A program made the position numbers and the translations under genes. A stretch of DNA of 64,000 bases from Myxococcales bacterium (GTDB lineage: Bacteria > Myxococcota_A > Polyangia > Haliangiales > Haliangiaceae): contig JADJJK010000039.1 in the NCBI GenBank assembly GCA_016706545.1, positions 1 to 64,000 on the forward strand. The letters run 5' to 3'. The notes beneath the pieces are model-generated. The model made no database searches. It saw only the letters and a program-made list of their open reading frames with translations, and was not told the origin of the DNA. This document shows, in pieces, positions 23,269-30,559 of this stretch (position 1 is its first letter; every line of letters begins with the position of its first letter).

Positions 23269-24438
23269 TCACAGGTAGTAGTGGAGCTGCAAGAGGCCAA
23301 GCAGCGAGGGGTGATCGAAGTCGTTGCCCACCGCCTCGAGCCTCCCCAGGAGGTGAAGCTCCAGGTGGGCCAGCGGGAAGACCTGCAGGTTGAGCTCGGC
23401 GGCGCCGCGCGAGGAGGAGCGCAGCGCGAGATCCGGATCCCAGAGCTGCAGGGCGCCGGTCACCATCCAGCCGGGCAGCATCATCCGGGTGGCGCCCAGG
23501 TAGCCGGCGAGCTGCCAGCGCGCGGCGCCGACGTCGAAGCTCTGCCGTTGCACGTCGAGCTCGGCCAGGAGCAGGAGCTGCGAGGTCGGCACCCACAGCT
23601 TGCCCAGGACGCCGGCGGCGGCGCGCACATCTTCGCCGGTCACCGCCACGCGGCTCTGCACGGCCCAGGCGGCGGTGTCCTCCCGCGCGCGACGCTCGTA
23701 CGAAAGCGCGCCACCCCAGGCTCGCGGCCCGGCGCCCAGGATGGGGACCGGCTGCGGCGCGAACAAGGAGGCATGCAGCTCGGAGCGCTCGCCCTGGTGC
23801 GCCAGCGCCACCGTGTAGGGCTCTTCCAGCGTGTGCTGGCCGAGGTACCTCCGCACATAGGCCGTGTGATCCTGGCTGCGTAGCCCGAACACGGGAAAGA
23901 ACCTGCCCAGGCGCACCGAGAGCCCGGAGCCAGCCTCCGGCTGATACATCAAATAGTGCTCGCGAGAGGCGAGCCGGTACAAGAGCTCCGGTCGGGGCTC
24001 CCGAGCGACCCCGCGCAGCCCCGCGATCACGTTCGCAGACCACGCGCCGACGACCACGCGCGTGTAGAGATCGGCCTGCATCGGGAAGCCGAGCACCCGG
24101 GTGCGATCTTCGTGGTCCTTGACGCCGAGCGCGCCGCGGAGGTCGCCGCCGAGCTCGAGCCAGGACGGCGGCTGCCACAGGCCGTGCAGCAAGCGGCCAT
24201 CGCCGCGCTGGCTCACGGTGCTGCCGGCCTCATCTCGCCCGAAGGCGTTGAGCAGGCCGCCGCCGCCTGGCGAGACATGGCAGGCTTCGCACCGATCGGC
24301 GCCGGTGGTGAGCTGGAACTGCGGATAGGCGAGCGCGGCCCGGGGCCAGGCGATCAGCGCCAGAAGTCCTGCGCACAGCCCAGCGAGCGCGGCTCGGGCC
24401 AGGGGCCGTGGGCGTGGCGCGACGCGGGTCACTGGCAT
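23269..24438 (-). CDS. Haem-binding outer-membrane beta-barrel (cytochrome-porin) protein
   Basis: A 389-residue exported protein. The signal peptide ends AALA-YPQF (about 37). A single c-type site CEACH (50-54) lies at the mature N-terminus. The rest is a succession of amphipathic strands (QADLYTRVVVGAWSANVIAGL, LLLLAELDVQRQ) ending in LGLLQLHYYL, with a terminal aromatic/hydrophobic pattern typical of outer-membrane barrels. A periplasm-facing haem fused to a barrel could pass electrons into or through the outer membrane. It overlaps the upstream lipoprotein gene by 10 bp and runs into the diheme gene. Confidence 0.82.
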   Translation of the reverse strand: MPVTRVAPRPRPLARAALAGLCAGLLALIAWPRAALAYPQFQLTTGADRCEACHVSPGGGGLLNAFGRDEAGSTVSQRGDGRLLHGLWQPPSWLELGGDLRGALGVKDHEDRTRVLGFPMQADLYTRVVVGAWSANVIAGLRGVAREPRPELLYRLASREHYLMYQPEAGSGLSVRLGRFFPVFGLRSQDHTAYVRRYLGQHTLEEPYTVALAHQGERSELHASLFAPQPVPILGAGPRAWGGALSYERRAREDTAAWAVQSRVAVTGEDVRAAAGVLGKLWVPTSQLLLLAELDVQRQSFDVGAARWQLAGYLGATRMMLPGWMVTGALQLWDPDLALRSSSRGAAELNLQVFPLAHLELHLLGRLEAVGNDFDHPSLLGLLQLHYYL

Positions 24439-24992
24439 GACGCACCGTCCAGGATCCAGCGCTCGATGATGGCGATCTCGGAGTCGGGCAACGGCGAGTC
24501 AGGCGGCATGATCGTGGTGCGGTTGCCCCGGAGCAGGTACAGCAAGCGGCTGCGCTCGGGCTGAAACGGAAAGACATAGTTGCCGGCGGCGTCCTGCGGA
24601 TGCTCGGGGGCATCGCACGGCCGGCCCAGGAGGTAGGAGTACGCCGCTGACGGAGTCGACAGATCGATCCCGGCAGCCGAGCTGGCGTTGCCATGGCAGC
24701 TCGAGGTGGAGCAGGCCGGGCGCAAGATCGCGGCGTGGACATAGGCCCAGGAGGCCGAGCGCTCGCTCGGGGCGTCACATCCACCGAGGGCGAGCGCCGC
24801 GGGGAGGGCGGCAGCCAGCGCAGCAGCCGAAGCAGCAGCCGAAGCAGCAGTCAGCGCAGCGAGCGCGCGCTTGGCTTGGCCAGGTGCGCGAGCCCAGGCG
24901 GCGGCTGTGCTCGCTGCGCGCGCGTCGCTCGCGGTGCGCGCGTCGCTTCGGTTCGATGGGGCGCGCACAGCGCTTGCTCTCATGGAGCGCAT
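24429..24992 (-). CDS. Cytochrome-c-like lipoprotein with CX4CH motif
   Basis: A 187-residue lipoprotein: a long alanine-rich N-terminus ends LALGGCDA. The haem motif reads CSTSSCHG (CX4CH), a spacing found in some Planctomycete- and Myxococcota-type cytochromes. The distal Met is in TTIMPPDSPLPDSEIA, a common c-type pattern. It heads the haem cluster and overlaps the porin gene by 10 bp. ATG at 24992 or 24983 may be used. The 244-bp region upstream contains an AT-rich patch and is the likely promoter area. Confidence 0.8.
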   Translation of the reverse strand: MRSMRASAVRAPSNRSDARTASDARAASTAAAWARAPGQAKRALAALTAASAAASAAALAAALPAALALGGCDAPSERSASWAYVHAAILRPACSTSSCHGNASSAAGIDLSTPSAAYSYLLGRPCDAPEHPQDAAGNYVFPFQPERSRLLYLLRGNRTTIMPPDSPLPDSEIAIIERWILDGASCQ

Positions 24993-25064
24993 ACGGGCCG
25001 TTCTCCACTGGTTACGCTCCGGCGCCTCGCGTTGGCCACGGCGAGGGGGTTGTCAAGGACTGAT

Positions 25065-25140
25065 CACCTCGTAAGTGCTGAGAATGGTTTGATTATATGA
25101 TTTCATCGGGTTAGTCGTCGATTGGTATTTTCTCTTACGG
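25065..25140. other. AT-rich island between divergent genes
   Basis: Between the haem cluster (minus) and the DUF3052 gene (plus), the sequence drops sharply in GC content (for example TTTGATTATATGATTTC). Divergent promoters are likely here. I cannot fix the -35/-10 boxes with confidence. Confidence 0.45.
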
Positions 25141-25236
25141 CTTGCTCAGCGCACGCCTGCTGAGGCGGAATGGGCACTTGAGCGAAGGCGCGGGCTTCTT
25201 GTTTGACGACCGCCCAAAACGCTGCAGTATCCCCCA

Positions 25237-25758
25237 ATGGCCGGGACATCGGGGACCCCCCTTCCCAAGCGACTGGGCATCAAGAGCGGGCAGCTCGTGA
25301 CGCTGCTGAACGTGCCGCTGGCGTTCGCCCGATCGCTGGACCTGCCAGAGGACGTCCGCTGGTCCAATCAGCTACGCATGGCGGTCGACGTGGTCGTGCT
25401 CTACGCCGATGGCCTGGAAGAGGTGGAGCGCCGCATCGGCGGGATCACCGGGCGCCTGCACCCGCATGGCTCGGTGTGGGTGGTGTGGCCCAAGCGTCGA
25501 GCCAACGGCCTCGACGAAGATCTGATCCGCAGCATCGCGTTGGCGGCCGGGATGGCCACCAGCAAGGAGTGCGAGCTGGGAGAGTCCTGGGTTGGCGTGC
25601 GGCTGGCGCTTCGCGCCAGCAATCGCGACGCAGTGGCGTACCGGATCACCGATCGCCTGGGAACGCCGAGACGCGCCCGCCGCGCGACGGTCCCCGAGCG
25701 GGTGGCCAGCGGCGCCGGGTCGACCTTGCGCCGCGCGCGAGCGCGGTCCAGCAAGTAG
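25237..25758 (+). CDS. DUF3052-family protein
   Basis: A 173-residue soluble protein whose start, MAGTSGTPLPKRLGIKSGQ, and the segment HPHGSVWVVWPKRRANG match the DUF3052 family, found widely in actinobacteria and myxobacteria and of unknown function. The C-terminus is a basic tail (RRARRATVPERV). It is preceded by the AT-rich promoter-like region and followed by a 57-codon gene on the same strand. Confidence 0.8.
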   Translation: MAGTSGTPLPKRLGIKSGQLVTLLNVPLAFARSLDLPEDVRWSNQLRMAVDVVVLYADGLEEVERRIGGITGRLHPHGSVWVVWPKRRANGLDEDLIRSIALAAGMATSKECELGESWVGVRLALRASNRDAVAYRITDRLGTPRRARRATVPERVASGAGSTLRRARARSSK

Positions 25759-25884
25759 CTGCGAAGGTCGCTGCGCAGGCAACCGCGAAAGTCGCGCAGC
25801 GCTGGTGGCGCCTGCGGCTGCGGAGCACGAAGTTTCAGGCAGATACGCTCTGGCACGAGAGGTGCTCAGGTTGCCGTCAGCCCA

Positions 25885-26058
25885 ATGACGGACCGAGAAT
25901 CTCGAAACCGTGCGGTGCGCATCCTTGCAAAGTCGATCTATCGTGATCTCGAAGCACAGGGCTTCGACGAGAAGCAGATCGTTGCACTTGCCACCGAGCT
26001 CATCAGCGAAGTCACGTCGAAGATCGCGAAAGACCAGGGTAAGCAACAGCTCGCGTAA
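25885..26058 (+). CDS. Small helical protein of 57 residues, unknown function
   Basis: An ATG-to-TAA frame of 58 codons, with a less GC-extreme base composition than its surroundings. It reads like a compact two-helix protein: RAVRILAKSIYRDLEAQGF, then DEKQIVALATELISEVTSKI and a hydrophilic tail. The charge/hydrophobic periodicity and the turn at GFDEKQ look like real protein, not shadow sequence. No family is recognised. It lies 126 bp after the DUF3052 gene and 200 bp before a cyclic-nucleotide-binding protein. No strong ribosome-binding site is visible. Confidence 0.65.
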   Translation: MTDRESRNRAVRILAKSIYRDLEAQGFDEKQIVALATELISEVTSKIAKDQGKQQLA

Positions 26059-26258
26059 GGCGTGGGTGGGCGTGGGGGGGCAGGCGAGTGGGAACGCTTG
26101 CGGGCCGCTGCTGCAGGAGCTGCCCGCGGCGCAGCGCTGGATAGGCGGCCACGCGGCCGCTGGTCCGGTCTGTCCTGTCGGTACGAGCCAGCTCGTGGTG
26201 TCCATGTAAGGTCACCGACGTGACCGGGCGGACCTGAAGTTGCGCGGCAGGCCGCGCT

Positions 26259-26780
26259 ATGGGACGCTGGCTGCCGATGACCGCAGAGCCAGACGGGTCC
26301 GCGCTAACGGCTGACGGCAAGTCCACGCTCGAGGTCCTGGCGCAGATCGACATGTTCAGCGGCTTGCCCGCTGAGCACCTCAACCGGGTCGTCGATATCG
26401 GCGTGGAGGAGCAGTACAAGAGCGGCGCCACCGTGTTCTCCGAGGGCGAGCCCGGCGACAAGTTCTATCTCATCGTCGAGGGCGCGGTCCGGATCAGCCG
26501 GTTCGTGCCCGGCATGGGAGAAGAGGCGCTGGCCGTGCTGCGGCCGGGCAACTACTTCGGCGAGATGTCGCTCATCGATGACGCAGCGCGCTCGGCGACC
26601 GCGGTGTGCCACGAACGCTGTCGCCTGTTCGTGGTCAACCGCAAGGACCTCGAGGATCTGTTGTTCGTCGACCGGGAGCTCGCGTACGAGCTCTTGTGGA
26701 ACTGGGTACGCACGCTGTCGCGTCGCCTGCGCGCCACCAACGACAAGATGACGTTTCTCGCCACGACCTCGAAGTTCTAG
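26259..26780 (+). CDS. Cyclic nucleotide-binding domain protein
   Basis: A 173-residue protein consisting of one cNMP-binding beta-roll (about 30-150): FSEGEPGDKFYLIVEGAVRI, and the phosphate-binding cassette YFGEMSLIDDAARSATAVC (G-E...R-S). No helix-turn-helix follows, so it is not a Crp-type transcription factor. It ends in a helix (WVRTLSRRLRATNDKM). It could read out the cAMP produced by the cyclase at 9830-11572, though that is only proximity. A second ATG at 26277 is an alternative start. Confidence 0.88.
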   Translation: MGRWLPMTAEPDGSALTADGKSTLEVLAQIDMFSGLPAEHLNRVVDIGVEEQYKSGATVFSEGEPGDKFYLIVEGAVRISRFVPGMGEEALAVLRPGNYFGEMSLIDDAARSATAVCHERCRLFVVNRKDLEDLLFVDRELAYELLWNWVRTLSRRLRATNDKMTFLATTSKF

Positions 26781-26786
26781 GCCGCA

Positions 26787-27392
26787 ATGCAGCGCCCGCG
26801 CGCGAAGCGATCCAGCCACCACACGTCGCGCAGCTCGCCCAGCACAGTGGCGGTGGCAGCGGCGGTGATCGCCGCGGCGCTGAGCTCCCTCGCCGCTGCC
26901 GACGAGCTGCCGCCAGGTACGGTCGGCGCGGTGGTCGGGGCGCAGGCGGGGACCTCGGGGTCGTACACCTCGCTCGGCGTGGGCGCAGCCTATGGGCTCA
27001 GCGCGGCGTGGCAGCCGATCGCGGATGACAAGCGCGTGGGCTGGGGGGTGCGGTGCAGCGTGCTCTTTGGCTACTTTCCAGATGCCTCCTCCGCCCCGGT
27101 CAGCGGGGTGCTGCGGCTGGTGGAGCTGGACCTCGTCGCTCGTTTGCGCATCGCGCCAACCGCGCGCCCCGGGCGCTATCTCACCGCCGGCCTTGGCGCT
27201 TCGCTGCTCCGCAGCAACGAGCCGATCAAGCCCGACAACCAGCGCGCCTTCGCCGGTCCCATCGCCACGTTTGGCTACGAGCACAACGCCTGGGGATCTG
27301 CGCTGCTGGGCATCGATGTGCGCTACGGCATCATCGAAACCGGCCCCACGTCGATCGGACTTCTCGTCTTCGTTGGGACCGCTCTAAGATAG
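26787..27392 (+). CDS. Outer-membrane beta-barrel protein
   Basis: A 201-residue exported protein: signal peptide to about residue 38 (LSSLAAA-DELPPG), then alternating strands typical of an eight-stranded barrel (SLGVGAAYGLSAAWQPI, RYLTAGLGASLLRS, ALLGIDVRYGIIETG). It starts 6 bp after the cNMP-binding gene, so the two are probably co-transcribed. Function unknown. Confidence 0.75.
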   Translation: MQRPRAKRSSHHTSRSSPSTVAVAAAVIAAALSSLAAADELPPGTVGAVVGAQAGTSGSYTSLGVGAAYGLSAAWQPIADDKRVGWGVRCSVLFGYFPDASSAPVSGVLRLVELDLVARLRIAPTARPGRYLTAGLGASLLRSNEPIKPDNQRAFAGPIATFGYEHNAWGSALLGIDVRYGIIETGPTSIGLLVFVGTALR

Positions 27393-27423
27393 CGGGCACG
27401 GCGCCACGTGCGCGCGCTCCATC

Positions 27424-27960
27424 ATGCCTCGCCTGTCGACGCCGCGGTTCTCTCTCGTGCCGATCACGCTCCCGATGCTGGAGGCGGTGGTGACGAATCA
27501 TCGCGCGCTGGCGGAGCAGCTAGCCGGGGCGGTGTTCCCCGACGAGTGGCCAGGCGAAGACCTCATCGCGCGGGCCTTCCCCTATTCCCTGGAGGCGGTG
27601 CGCGCCGATCCGCAGCGGCGCCTCTGGGGCGACTCGCTGGTGGTGCGCCCGGCGCAGGCCCGCGGCTGGCCGCCACGGGTGGTGGGGAGCGTCATCTTCC
27701 ATGGACGCCCGGAGGATGGGGTGGCCGAGGTGGGCTACGGCGTGGAGTCCGACTCTCGAGGCCAGGGGGTGGCGACCGAGGCCACGCTGGCCTGCGTGGA
27801 GTGGGCGCTCGGGGAGCCGGGGATCTGCGCGGTCCAGGCGACGACGTTCCCCTGGCACCTGGCGTCGCTGGCGGTCATCCGCAAGCTCGGGATGGAGCTG
27901 ATGACCACGCGAGACCACGACACGCTGGGCGAGCTGCTGGTGTTCGAGCGTCGACGCTGA
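27424..27960 (+). CDS. GNAT-family acetyltransferase (RimJ/RimL type)
   Basis: A 178-residue N-acetyltransferase: RFSLVPITLPMLEAV opens like RimJ/RimL enzymes, the acetyl-CoA loop is SDSRGQGVATEA (R/Q-x-x-G-x-G/A), and the motif B region is ATTFPWHLASLAVIRKLGM. It likely acetylates an amino group of a protein, peptide or small molecule. It is the last gene of the plus-strand run before the terminator shared with the convergent ATP synthase operon. Confidence 0.88.
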   Translation: MPRLSTPRFSLVPITLPMLEAVVTNHRALAEQLAGAVFPDEWPGEDLIARAFPYSLEAVRADPQRRLWGDSLVVRPAQARGWPPRVVGSVIFHGRPEDGVAEVGYGVESDSRGQGVATEATLACVEWALGEPGICAVQATTFPWHLASLAVIRKLGMELMTTRDHDTLGELLVFERRR

Positions 27961-28022
27961 GCATGGCGCGGGGCCGCGTCAGCCGGCGCCGGGCCGACGC
28001 CAACCCAGGCGCTCCGAAAACG

Positions 28023-28051
28023 AAAAAAAGCAGCCCACCAAGGTGAGCTGC
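28023..28051 (-). terminator. Rho-independent terminator of the Fo operon
   Basis: Minus-strand GCAGCTCACC-TT-GGTGGGCTGC stem of 10 bp with one G.T pair, followed by seven T. A second near-palindrome (CCCGG...CCGGG, about 28061-28080) lies between it and the atpE stop. Confidence 0.85.
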
Positions 28052-28090
28052 CCTGCATACCCGGATTCGCGCGAACCGGGAGAGCTAGCT

Positions 28091-28432
28091 TTAGATCTTG
28101 CCCATGAGCATGAACGCGATGATGAGCGCGTAAATGACGAGGGACTCGATGAGGGCGAGGCCGAGAATCATCGGGCCGCGGATCTTGTCAGCGGCGCCCG
28201 GGTTGCGAGCGATGCCATCGAGCGCCGTCGCGGCAGCGCGGCCCTGACCGAGCGCGCCACCGAGGGCGGCGAGGCCGAGACCGAGACCAGCGGCGAGAGC
28301 GATGTAGCCGCCCTGGTTGGCCTTGGCGGCCTCAACGGAGATGCCGGCATCCTGCGCGTAGGCGATGCTGGCGATGCTCATCACCACGATCGTGGTCATC
28401 ATCGAGAGAAGAGTCTTGACGGTGCGCTTCAT
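28091..28432 (-). CDS. atpE: ATP synthase Fo subunit c
   Basis: A 113-residue proteolipid that forms the ion-carrying rotor ring. An N-terminal signal-like extension (about 1-26, ending IAYAQDA) precedes helix 1 (YIALAAGLGLGLAALGGALGQG), the loop ARNP and helix 2. The ion-binding carboxylate is the Glu in LALIESLVIYALI. Gln in GQG of helix 1, Ser after the Glu and Tyr five residues later match three further ligands of sodium-type rings, but the Thr that usually follows Ser is Leu. Coupling ion is therefore undecided. It is the last gene of the Fo operon. Confidence 0.96.
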   Translation of the reverse strand: MKRTVKTLLSMMTTIVVMSIASIAYAQDAGISVEAAKANQGGYIALAAGLGLGLAALGGALGQGRAAATALDGIARNPGAADKIRGPMILGLALIESLVIYALIIAFMLMGKI

Positions 28433-28587
28433 GGAAATTTCTCCTGGGGCCTTGAGAGGGTGAGGTGGTTCGCGCGGAAAACGCGGGCTTCTTACTTCAG
28501 TTTGGATGCGTGGTAAAGGGAATCAGGTGTGCAAAACGCGGATCGAGAACCGGATCGAGAACCGCCGGTGATCTCGGCGAGCCTCGT

Positions 28588-29364
28588 TCAGTGCTCCTCG
28601 TGCTCCACGGCCATGGACAGGTAGACCAGGGTCAGGGTGCAGAACACGATGGCCTGGACCAGGCAGACCAGCAGGCCGAGCAGATAGAACGGCAGGGGGA
28701 CCAGCAGGGGGACCAGGGTGAAGAACGAGAAGATCACCTTGTGGTCCGCGAGCATGTTGCCCATGAGCCGCAAAGACAGCGACATCGGCCGCGCCAGGTG
28801 GCTGATGATCTCGATGGGCAGCATCAGCGGCGCCAGCATCGGGCTTGGGCCAAGGAAGTGCTTGAAGTACGCCAGGCCGTGCTCCTTGATGCCGTAGACG
28901 TGGGTGGCGAGGAAGATGGTGAGCGCCAGGGCGACGTTGGTCTTGAGGGTGTCGTTGGGCGAGATGAAGCCCGGCACCAGGCCGATCAGGTTGCCAAACA
29001 GGATGAACATCCACAGCGCGCCCACCAGCGGGAAGAACCGCGGGGCGTTGTGCGCGCCCATCGCGCCCTCCACCATGCCGTAGAGGCTCTCGGCCATGGT
29101 CTCGAACACGTTGCCGAGCGTCATCTTGCGCGGCGGGACCAGGCCTTCGCCCTTGCTCGCCAGGCTGCCCTTGAACGCCATGGCGCCGTAGATGACAAAG
29201 GCCACCACCACGATCGTCACCAGCACGTGGGTGAGCGAGAAGTGGTTGCGGCCGAACATCATCCACTCCCACTCGCGCCCCATGATGTGCCCGAGCTTCT
29301 CCTGCAGTGGCCCAAACCACGAGAAGCGATTGAGGAAGTCGAACCAAGTGCCGTGTTCACCCAT
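28588..29364 (-). CDS. atpB: ATP synthase Fo subunit a
   Basis: A 258-residue stator channel subunit. The essential Arg lies in SLSLRLMGNMLADH, the hallmark of the family. Other conserved parts are FILFGNLIGLVPGF and the C-terminal FYLLGLLVCLVQAIVFCTLT. About six membrane helices are expected. It follows atpI by 9 bp and precedes atpE by 155 bp. F1 genes are not in this window. Confidence 0.96.
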   Translation of the reverse strand: MGEHGTWFDFLNRFSWFGPLQEKLGHIMGREWEWMMFGRNHFSLTHVLVTIVVVAFVIYGAMAFKGSLASKGEGLVPPRKMTLGNVFETMAESLYGMVEGAMGAHNAPRFFPLVGALWMFILFGNLIGLVPGFISPNDTLKTNVALALTIFLATHVYGIKEHGLAYFKHFLGPSPMLAPLMLPIEIISHLARPMSLSLRLMGNMLADHKVIFSFFTLVPLLVPLPFYLLGLLVCLVQAIVFCTLTLVYLSMAVEHEEH

Positions 29365-29373
29365 GGCGTTGTC

Positions 29374-29757
29374 TCATTGCGGTTGAGGGTCTTGGGGCGG
29401 CCGCAGGGCCGCGTGGACGCTCTCGACGAGGATCGAGACGATGAAGATCGAGTATCCGGCAGCAAACGCAGCGGCGTTGATGGGCAAGAGCCAGAGGCTC
29501 GCCACCACCGCCGCCATGAGCAGCATCATCTTGGGCAGCACCAAGAGCATGTGGTTGCCGGCGTCGCCGCGCGCAGCGTCCCGCGTGTAGCGGGCCACCA
29601 GGCGGCTGACCACCGCGAAGTTCAGGCAGGTAAGGGCCACGCCCACCGCGATGCCGAGCGCGATGGAGCGGGGCTGGCTCAGCGCCGCGGCGATCACCGC
29701 GATGCCGCCGAGCGCGTAGTTGAGGCGCTCGATGCGGACCATGCTGTCGAGGTTCAC
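29374..29757 (-). CDS. atpI: ATP synthase protein I-like membrane protein
   Basis: A 127-residue protein with four predicted membrane helices (LGGIAVIAAALSQPRS, IALGIAVGVALTCLNFAVV, VLPKMMLLMAAVVASLWLL, AAAFAAGYSIFIVSILV), the layout of AtpI proteins that assist c-ring assembly. Position between an AtpZ-like gene and atpB supports the call. Its start overlaps the previous stop (ATGA at 29757). Confidence 0.8.
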   Translation of the reverse strand: MNLDSMVRIERLNYALGGIAVIAAALSQPRSIALGIAVGVALTCLNFAVVSRLVARYTRDAARGDAGNHMLLVLPKMMLLMAAVVASLWLLPINAAAFAAGYSIFIVSILVESVHAALRPPQDPQPQ

Positions 29758-30080
29758 GGCTCGGACTCCGTGCGGCTGGCGCGATCCATCGCGCGCATCA
29801 CCGAGCGCAGGCCCGCGGTGAAGCCGATCGTGAGGCCGAGCAACATGAGCCAGGGCGTGGTGCCGAGCCGGTTGTCGACCCAGCGCCCGCCGAACATGCC
29901 GAGCAAGACCGAGATGGAGAGCTCGATCCCCACCGACGACATGCGCAGGCTGCGCATGGTCTGGCGGGTCCGCGCGGCCACCCGGTCCGAGACATCGCTG
30001 GAGCGGACCGCGGCTTGTCCGGCCGGCGTCGCCGTCGCCGCGCTGACGCCTCCCGGCGCGACCCCCGCTGGAGAATCCAT
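29754..30080 (-). CDS. AtpZ/AtpI-family small membrane protein
   Basis: A 108-residue protein with two membrane helices (SSVGIELSISVLLGMFGGRWV and LMLLGLTIGFTAGLRSVM). The pattern GIELSISVLLGMFGGRWVD with a following short loop matches the AtpZ family of F-ATPase-associated proteins. I chose the ATG at 30080 because GGGGAG lies 6 bp upstream; longer frames start at 30116 or 30284 but lack that signal. It leads the Fo operon. Confidence 0.82.
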   Translation of the reverse strand: MDSPAGVAPGGVSAATATPAGQAAVRSSDVSDRVAARTRQTMRSLRMSSVGIELSISVLLGMFGGRWVDNRLGTTPWLMLLGLTIGFTAGLRSVMRAMDRASRTESEP

Positions 30081-30559
30081 CGGGATCTCCCCGTTATGCG
30101 CGTGGTCGGCGGCCATGGTTCTTCGATGCGGCGACCTCATATCATCGTCGCATCCGGGGGTCAATCGATGGCGGCGGCCAGTCTGCTGTGCGCTGGCGTG
30201 GTTCCCTGCCGCGGGGCTAATTATTTTGAATGACTCATATAGTTCGCCGATCCCGGGCCGAGGGCTCGGGCCGTCTGCGAGCACCGCGCGGTCGCCGGCC
30301 CAGAAATCGCGTAGGCCGTTGGAAAGCCTTGGTTTCGGCGCCTTGATCGGCGCACTTGTGCCATTGCTCGCGCGTCGGTGCGCCCCTCCGGCAGTCCGTC
30401 AACCCTTGGAAACCATGGCGAGTCATCTGGAGCCGCGCCGCCAGGCGTCGCCGAGCGTGGCGCCGGGGCCTGTTTGACCGGCACTGGCAGACCGCGGTAG
30501 GAACGCGCCTTCATCGGCCGCCCCTGGGGAACCAGCGGCAGCCGGTCGAAGGAGACTCC
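30081..30559. other. 479-bp intergenic region between the Fo operon and kup
   Basis: No convincing gene. An AT-rich patch at about 30217-30251 probably holds promoter elements for one or both divergent units. Near the kup start, GACCGGC (30476-30482) and GCCGGTC (30541-30547) are exact complements bracketing a 58-nt interior, ending beside the ribosome-binding site GGAGA; a folded kup leader is possible. Confidence 0.5.
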
